From contig JAAALK010000287.1 in NCBI GenBank assembly GCA_019279435.1, forward strand, positions 62,003,144-62,067,143: DNA of 64,000 nucleotides. Reading direction: 5' to 3'. The notes under the pieces are model-generated. The model did no database searches. It was not told where the DNA came from and saw only the letters and a program-made list of their open reading frames with translations. The DNA is from Zizania palustris (Eukaryota; Streptophyta; Magnoliopsida; Poales; Poaceae). A program made the position numbers and the translations under genes. Below are positions 58,320-64,000 of this stretch, one piece after another; the first letter of the stretch is position 1, and each line of letters begins with the position of its first letter.

Positions 58320-60954
58320 TGTGGGATCAAATTGGCGACTAGAGGGGGGTGAATAGGTGCCTCAACAAATTCTCATGAATAAGATAACCTTTTCAAAATA
58401 CCCCAACGCTCCTCTAAAATTAACAGAAATCAAATTGAGATCAACAATACAAATTCTGATCAAAAATCAACTCCAAATAAAATTTCAGACTAAATCAGAG
58501 ATAGATATGTCGATCTATTCAGTCGATATTTGATTCTCCGAACTAGAGCTTTTGTATCGGCAATTGGATTACCGACAGATGTCTGTTGACCATTGAAAGT
58601 CTGACAAGATTCAGAGTTTCAAAATATAGAGCTAACAGAGGTTAGTAAAGACTATTTTCATCGGATTCACACACACTTGACTCAATTACCGATTCTTGAA
58701 CAAAACAGATCATACACAAATGCTTAACATTAATTTCTGAACAAACACAAGATACTCTAGAGAGATAACTGCAGACAATCAGAAAGTTGTTCTAGAGAAA
58801 CACTAATACAAGGATTTAGATGACAATGCTTCCCTGTAGAAACAAAACTGCAGCATGTAATATGAGAGCACTTGACACTAGCAAGATAACGTATTCAGTA
58901 TACACAGTACTTGATGCTGGTGCTTGAAAATCTGATAATGAACAACACTTAGTGAAACATTTAAAACTCACGGCAAAAATAATGGGCTGACCCAAATCAA
59001 ACTAGAACAGTAAAACACTACGGCTGCATTGGCACACAGTAAACAGAGTAATCACAAAGTACTATTCTCAATCTGAAAAACCATTTGAACAGTAAACAAC
59101 TGTTACTAGTGCAGCCAATAAGATGATTTAGAATATCAGCAGCAGCAATCTTTTCTTACAGCAAAATATCTTATGGCTGTCACTGACCTCCGGCTGATAT
59201 GCTAGTGATGAACAGAGATCCATCCAGAAGGATAAAACTACACACAGAACAAGAATAGGCATAGGGGTGGCAATATCCCCGGTGGAGCCGGGACCCACCG
59301 GGGACCCGCCCCTACGGGGCCGGGGACGGGTTCAATTTTTCACCCGCGGGTTTATCGGGTCGGGGTCCCGCATAATGTCGAGTTCGGGTTCGGGTTCGGG
59401 TTGATTATTTGATCCGCGGGTCCCCGCGGGTACCCGGCCCAATAAATAAAAAAGCTTATATATATGTATATATTTATATATATATGTATATATTTATATA
59501 TGTATATGTATATTTATATATGTATATGTATATATATGTATATATATTGGTCCAATGTAAGATGATAAAAAACCTAACTTTAATATTGATGAATTTTGTT
59601 TGTTGGAATGTTAGAAAATGTAAACAAGATGATTTACGGTGATATTTAGTTTGAATTTTGTTATATTTGTGATTTATAAATTATGTCATTTATATATTTT
59701 TAAATTTCAAAACGGGTCCGCGGGGACCCGATGGGTTTGCGGGGACCCGACGGGTCCGGGTTCGGGTGAAAAATTTCACCCGCGGCACTAACGGGGCCGG
59801 GTCCTACCGGGTCCGGGTTCGGGTCTGGTATTCACCAACCCGGACCCGCCCCGCCCCGTTGCCACCCCTAAATAGGCAAGACAACTGAAACTGTATTGGT
59901 GACAACTGGGCTGAATCATTAATATGAACACTATAATTAGAAAAAGAGACGTACTATATTGTGTCACGGCTGAATCTATTCCAAACTAAACCACAGCAGT
60001 TCAGAGAACTGTTCACACAAATAATTTGTTGCTATAATCACAAACTTCTGACTTAGCCAAAACAACCGGAAGCTATTGATTGAGAATGAAATAGGAGATA
60101 CAAGGAATACACCAGCAGTGAAAAGACAAATCAGGGAGATGAAACATTAATTTCTGGATTGAATTACTGCTTTCAAAATTGTTTAGGCAAAGAAAACTTC
60201 AGAAGCAATACAGAAAATTCCAAATCAGGGGTTTGCCTGTTCTGAAAGTTGATCAGAAGAAAACTGTGCGATGAATGATAACTAGAGGCTTTCAAGGAAA
60301 AGTTCACAGAAAAACAAACTTGAATCAAGCAAAATCACATAGAACAGCTGAAGAATTTCACCAGAAGATTTAGCTTGACAACAATCCTGTTTTGCATCAA
60401 AACAGATTCTTGGCAAAAAGCTTACGGGCAACAGTATTTTGCCGCAGCCGAATTGCTCGACAGTATAGCATGCATGATTTCAGTTGGCCACAAATCAGTC
60501 AGAGGCAGAACCGAAGAACCAACTGTGGTATAAGAAAAATATTGCTGGAGTAGATGCCTATACCCTGGAGAGAGTCAAACAGTGGACAACTTGCCATAGG
60601 TACCTGTGGTGAGAACATGAGACACCCTAAACATGCACATGCAGAGGCATCAGAAATCTAAGCAGAGCATAAATCTGCAGTTGCTTCAAACGATTCCTAT
60701 GGATCATATCAAAGATACAATTCCGCAGAACAAGTTCAGTTGAAGAGAACCATAAACACAGTAGAATATAACCAAGATGGTACTCAAGCTTAGAACAACA
60801 ATAATATATGTGCAGTAGAAATATCTTCAGAACAGTGCTTCTATTAACAAGAACAGATCACTTTGCATCTTGTTTAAACTACTCTATAGAACATCCATAA
60901 AACCATAAAAGGATGACCAGCAAATTTACTCCCAGAAAAGAACCAGCTAGAAAC
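58320..60954 (-). mobile_element. Copia-type LTR segment, minus orientation, host of a small hAT element
   Basis: Starts TGTGGGATCAAATTGG, then CTAGAGGGGGGTGAATAGG, the block shared with the LTR ends at 5737 and 8002. No coding sequence, PBS or PPT is visible. Apart from the hAT insertion, about 2 kb of AT-rich sequence runs to 60954, where the next copia element begins. The distal LTR end is not seen. Confidence 0.5.
59262..59870. mobile_element. Non-autonomous hAT element, 609 bp
   Basis: Perfect 12-bp TIRs TAGGGGTGGCAA/TTGCCACCCCTA and a perfect 8-bp target duplication AATAGGCA (59254-59261, 59871-59878). Both ends are rich in GGGTCCCCGCGGG-type subterminal motifs, with an AT-rich TATATG/TATTTA core at about 59455-59550. 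It encodes no protein and depends on a transposase supplied elsewhere. Confidence 0.95.
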
Positions 60955-61291
60955 TGTTAAATAAATGGGCTTGGCCCAAGTTTATTTGAAGAATAATTCT
61001 CAGAAAAATCTCAAAGGCCCAACATGTAGAGGGAGCATGTGAACCTTTAGTACCACCTTGCTAGTTCTAGGAGAGGAAGACCAACTTATAAGGGATGGTG
61101 CTCTCCTTGCAACTATACCCATGTGGGTAAGAGGAGACTAGAGAAACACACGCGCGCGCTCGCCTCGCCGGGCACGGGCCGGGGGGCGCGGGCGCACGAC
61201 ATGCGCGTGAATGGTCCGCCGAAATCTGCTCCGATTGCTTGCGCAGACGCGGCTCCCTTTTGCCATTCCGTTTTGCTGTTGATGGAATTTG

Positions 61292-61377
61292 GAACGGTTC
61301 CGATTCATCTTCACAGCAGTTTCCAGTGGAGAGTGAACGGTTCCGATTCATCTTCACAGCAGTTTCCAGTGGAGAGT
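61292..61377 (+). repeat. Tandem repeat, 2 x 43 bp
   Basis: Two identical 43-bp units starting GAACGGTTCCGATTC at 61292 and 61335. Both end ...GTGGAGAGT. Confidence 0.92.
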
Positions 61378-61756
61378 AAAGAGGCGTCCTGATCACACGT
61401 CTATATCTTCTCCACCAGGCGACGGATCAGAGTGAGTGGAAAAACAGAAGAACCTTGCCATTCTCTCTGTGTTGTGTTGCCATTTGTAGTCTACTCCGTT
61501 CCTCTCATCGGCGTGCACCGTTGAGCGGAAGAGCAGGTCTCCGGAACCCATCGTCTTCGAGATCCTGCACCGGGAGAGGGCTAATAAGGTTTTTGGGAAG
61601 CGCTCCGCGCGACTGCTCGCTTTCGTCCACCACGGCTCGTCTTCCTCTTCGCTCGAGTGCTGCTCGTCGTCGCCGTCGTTCGGTACCGCGCGTCGTCGTC
61701 GTGGTACCCGTCCGATCTGTGAACATCCGGTACGTACCTGTTACTCACTTGCATCA

Positions 61757-62008
61757 TCCTGTTACTCCTGTTACTCACCTGTACCACCTGATACTCACGT
61801 GTATCAACCCGATACCCACCTGTATCATCTGTTATACACATCCTGTTACTCCTGTTACTCACCTGTACCACCTGATACTCACGTGTATCAACCCGATACA
61901 CACCTGTATCATCTGTTATACACATCCTGTTACTCCTGTTACTCACCTGTACCACCTGATACTCACGTGTATCAACCCGATACACACCTGTATCATCTGT
62001 TACACAGA
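61757..62008 (+). repeat. Tandem repeat, 3 x 84 bp
   Basis: Units start TCCTGTTACTCC at 61757, 61841 and 61925, nearly identical. Each is built from shorter, related CCTGTTACTC, CCTGTACCAC and CGTGTATCAACC steps. The period is a multiple of three, which leaves long but meaningless open frames. Confidence 0.92.
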
Positions 62009-62184
62009 TTGGTTTTACCATGTTCAATACATTATTTTTGTTCATGTTTTTAGTGTACTAGTCTACCCTGATTATGCGTATTCATCTGTTTCACGTCATG
62101 ATTTATTTGTGGAATAAGTTAAACCTAATAGTGCTGTTATTTCCAACAATCCAAAAACCTTATTATAGGCACTGTGGTTTTGAT

Positions 62185-62841
62185 ATGGCTGGATTTGCCG
62201 ATGCACTGAAGCCGGAAAAATTTTCCAGTGTGCACTTCAAGAGATGGCAGATCAAAGTCACTTTGTGGCTAACAGCTATGAATGTCTACTGGGTTAGTAG
62301 TGGCAAACCTGAAGGAGATCTTTCTGCTGAAAAAGAGAATGATTTCAAGAATGCCACTACAATCTTTGTAGGATGCATTCTTAGTGTTCTTGCTGATCGT
62401 CTGTGCGAGGTGTATATGCACATGACAGATGCGAAGGAGTTATGGGATGCACTGAATGCCAAATTCGGTGCTACTGATGCTAGCAATGACTTGTATGTCA
62501 TGGAGCAATTTCATGATTACAGGATGGTTAATAACCGTTCTGTGGTGGATCAGGCTCATGATATACAGGCCATTGCTAAAGAACTTGAACTCCTAAAGTG
62601 TGCCTTACCCGACACATTTGTGGCTGCTTGCATTATTGCGAAATTACCTTCTTCATGGAGGAGTTTCGGTACTGCACTCAAACACAAGAGACAGGAATTC
62701 TCTGTTGAGAGTTTGATAAGGTCTCTTGATGTTGAGGAGAAAGCCAGGGAAAAGGACGCTGCGGCAAAAGGTGAGGGGCAATCGAGCGCCAACGTGGTGC
62801 ATCAACCCTCAGGCAAGAACAGAGGGAAATTTAAAAGTTAA
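62185..62841 (+). pseudogene. Copia gag of the plus-strand element
   Basis: ATG 62185 (MAGFADALKPEKF), with the copia Gag core: FKRWQIKVTLWL, AKELWDALNAKFG, LYVMEQFHDYRM, AKLPSSWRSFGTALKHKRQEF. It ends at TAA 62839-62841. Relatives run straight on into the zinc knuckle. Here an apparent extra A in TTTAAAAG (62830-62837) throws gag out of frame with what follows, so it looks like a frameshift mutation. The gag type resembles the Angela/Tork group more than SIRE, without firm assignment. Confidence 0.8.
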
Positions 62842-64000
62842 ACAAACTACCAACTACAAGAAGAAGAAGAGTAACACAGATGCGAAGCCTTGCTTTGTAT
62901 GTGGAGAAATTGGCCATTGGGCCAAGAAGTGTCCACATCGCAAAGGAATGAAAGCTCCTGCAGGACAGACTTCAAAGTCTGTCAATGTGACCTTTGGCAA
63001 TACTGAAGATGGGAATGGGTATGGTAATTTCCCTACCGTTCTTTCAGTTGATCAATCTACCAATTGGTGGGTTGATACAGGGGCTAATGTACATGTCTGT
63101 GCTGATATCTCTTTGTTCTCTTCTTACCAGGTCACTCGGGATTCTTCCGTCCTAATGGGGAATGGGTCTCATGCTTCTGTTCATGGTGTTGGCACGATAG
63201 ATCTGAAGTTTACTTCGGGAAAGATCGTGCAGCTGAAGAACGTGCAGCATGTCCCTTCTATCAACAAGAATCTAGTCAGTGGCTCCCGTCTGTGTAGGGA
63301 TGGGTTTAAATTGGTGTTTGAATCTAATAAAGTAGTCGTGTCGAAACATGGACTATTTATTGGTAAAGGCTACGAATGTGGTGGCTTGTTTCGCTTTTCC
63401 CTTTCTGATTTCTGCAATAAATCTGTGAACCATATATGTGGCAATGTTGGTGATGATGTCAATGTTTGGCACTCACGCTTATGTCATATAAATTTTGGTT
63501 TGATGTCTCGGCTTTCTAGTATGAACTTAATTCCAAACATTTCCATTGTTAAAGGTTCTAAGTGCCATAGTTGTGTGCAGTCAAAGCAACCTCGTAAGCC
63601 TCACAGGGCAGCCGAGGAGAGAAACTTGGCACCACTAGAACTCGTACATTCAGATCTTTGTGAAATGAATGGCGTGTTAACAAAGGGTGGAAAACGATAC
63701 TTCATGACGCTAATTGATGATGCGACTAGATTTTGTTATGTTTATCTATTAAAAACGAAAGATGAGGCTCTTGACTATTTTAAAATTTATAAGGCAGAAG
63801 TTGAAAATCAACTAGAGAGAAAGATCAAAAGACTTAGGTCGGATCGTGGTGGGGAGTATTTTTCAAATGAGTTTGACTTATTCTGTGAGGAACATGGAAT
63901 TATACATGAGAGAACACCTCCCTATTCACCCGAATCAAATGGGATTGCCGAAAGGAAGAACCATACCTTGACTGACTTGGTTAACGCCATGTTAGACACT
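62834..64000 (+). CDS. Copia zinc knuckle, protease and integrase (partial, runs off the window)
   Basis: The frame is +1 relative to gag. It opens with KVKQTTNYKKKK, then CCHC knuckle CFVCGEIGHWAKKC (about 62893-62934), protease WWVDTGANVHVC (D-T-G intact), a GAG-pre-integrase region with WHSRLCHINFGLM, C-C pair CHSCVQSK, integrase core HSDLCEM, DDATRF, RSDRGGEYFS and SPESNGIAERKN. No stop occurs up to the window edge. The element's RT and 3' LTR lie outside. Apart from the gag frameshift this copy looks young. Confidence 0.82.

Larger units (their letters stand above)
60955..62148 (+). repeat. Putative 5' LTR of a plus-strand copia element
   Basis: Begins TGTTAAATAAATGGGC (5' flank GAAAC) and ends ...TTTCCAACA. 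It holds a TATA-like CTTATAAGG (61086-61094), a GC-rich region and two sets of tandem repeats. No standard PBS follows the proposed end, so the right border is provisional. Confidence 0.5.

Noticed and set aside
59455..59550. AT microsatellite as an origin or regulatory site
   Set aside because: It is the AT-rich core of the 609-bp hAT element, and nothing else supports a function.
61455..62117. 220-codon plus-strand frame over the 84-bp repeats, and its 154-codon antisense partner
   Set aside because: Both arise because the repeat period is a multiple of three. They lie in the LTR/leader and contain no domain.
1..64000. CRISPR arrays, operons, rRNA or tRNA genes
   Set aside because: None seen. 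Spaced repeats here are LTR hairpins, transposon subterminal motifs or minisatellites, and the genome is eukaryotic.

Overview
This is plant nuclear DNA, almost certainly from a grass and possibly Oryza or a relative. The evidence is a spliced plant-type protein kinase gene with a GC-rich 5' end, a Stowaway-type MITE, hAT elements, and long LTR retrotransposons of the SIRE/Maximus (Ty1/copia) and Tekay/Del chromovirus (Ty3/gypsy) types. The only clear host gene is at the left edge. The other ~60 kb is a nest of transposable elements inserted into one another.

Layout. 1-3.5 kb: a minus-strand AAK1/NAK-type Ser/Thr kinase gene with five recognisable coding exons and one GC-AG intron. 3.5-8.0 kb: a truncated hAT-like element, a Stowaway-like MITE and two adjoining copia-type LTRs, the second followed by a primer-binding site. 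8.0-24.25 kb: compound copia element A (minus strand). It consists of a truncated LTR, a gag fragment, a full LTR, a full internal domain and a full LTR. A 3.7-kb hAT element with 12-bp TIRs and an 8-bp target duplication sits inside its gag. 24.25-26.6 kb and 56.2-57.4 kb: an LTR in minus orientation beside a plus-strand plant-mobile-domain (PMD) reading frame, split by a gypsy insertion.

26.6-56.2 kb: a Ty3/gypsy chromovirus in plus orientation, bounded by the target duplication CCCCG. It carries a recent 6,905-bp tandem duplication, giving three LTRs and two internal domains. The middle LTR is a chimera without a TATA region. Its third LTR is interrupted by copia element B (43.4-54.6 kb, target duplication GTTTA), which has the same three-LTR plan as element A. 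57.4-64 kb: an inverted gypsy LTR fragment, a copia-type LTR containing a 609-bp non-autonomous hAT element, and the 5' part of a plus-strand copia element running off the window.

No retroelement here is clearly autonomous. Element B's pol is the best preserved. In the gypsy copies nearly all premature stops are TAG at former CAG or CTGG sites, as expected from decay of heavily CHG-methylated DNA. The three three-LTR compounds and this stop-codon bias are the most notable features. No tRNA, rRNA, CRISPR or bacterial-type feature was seen.
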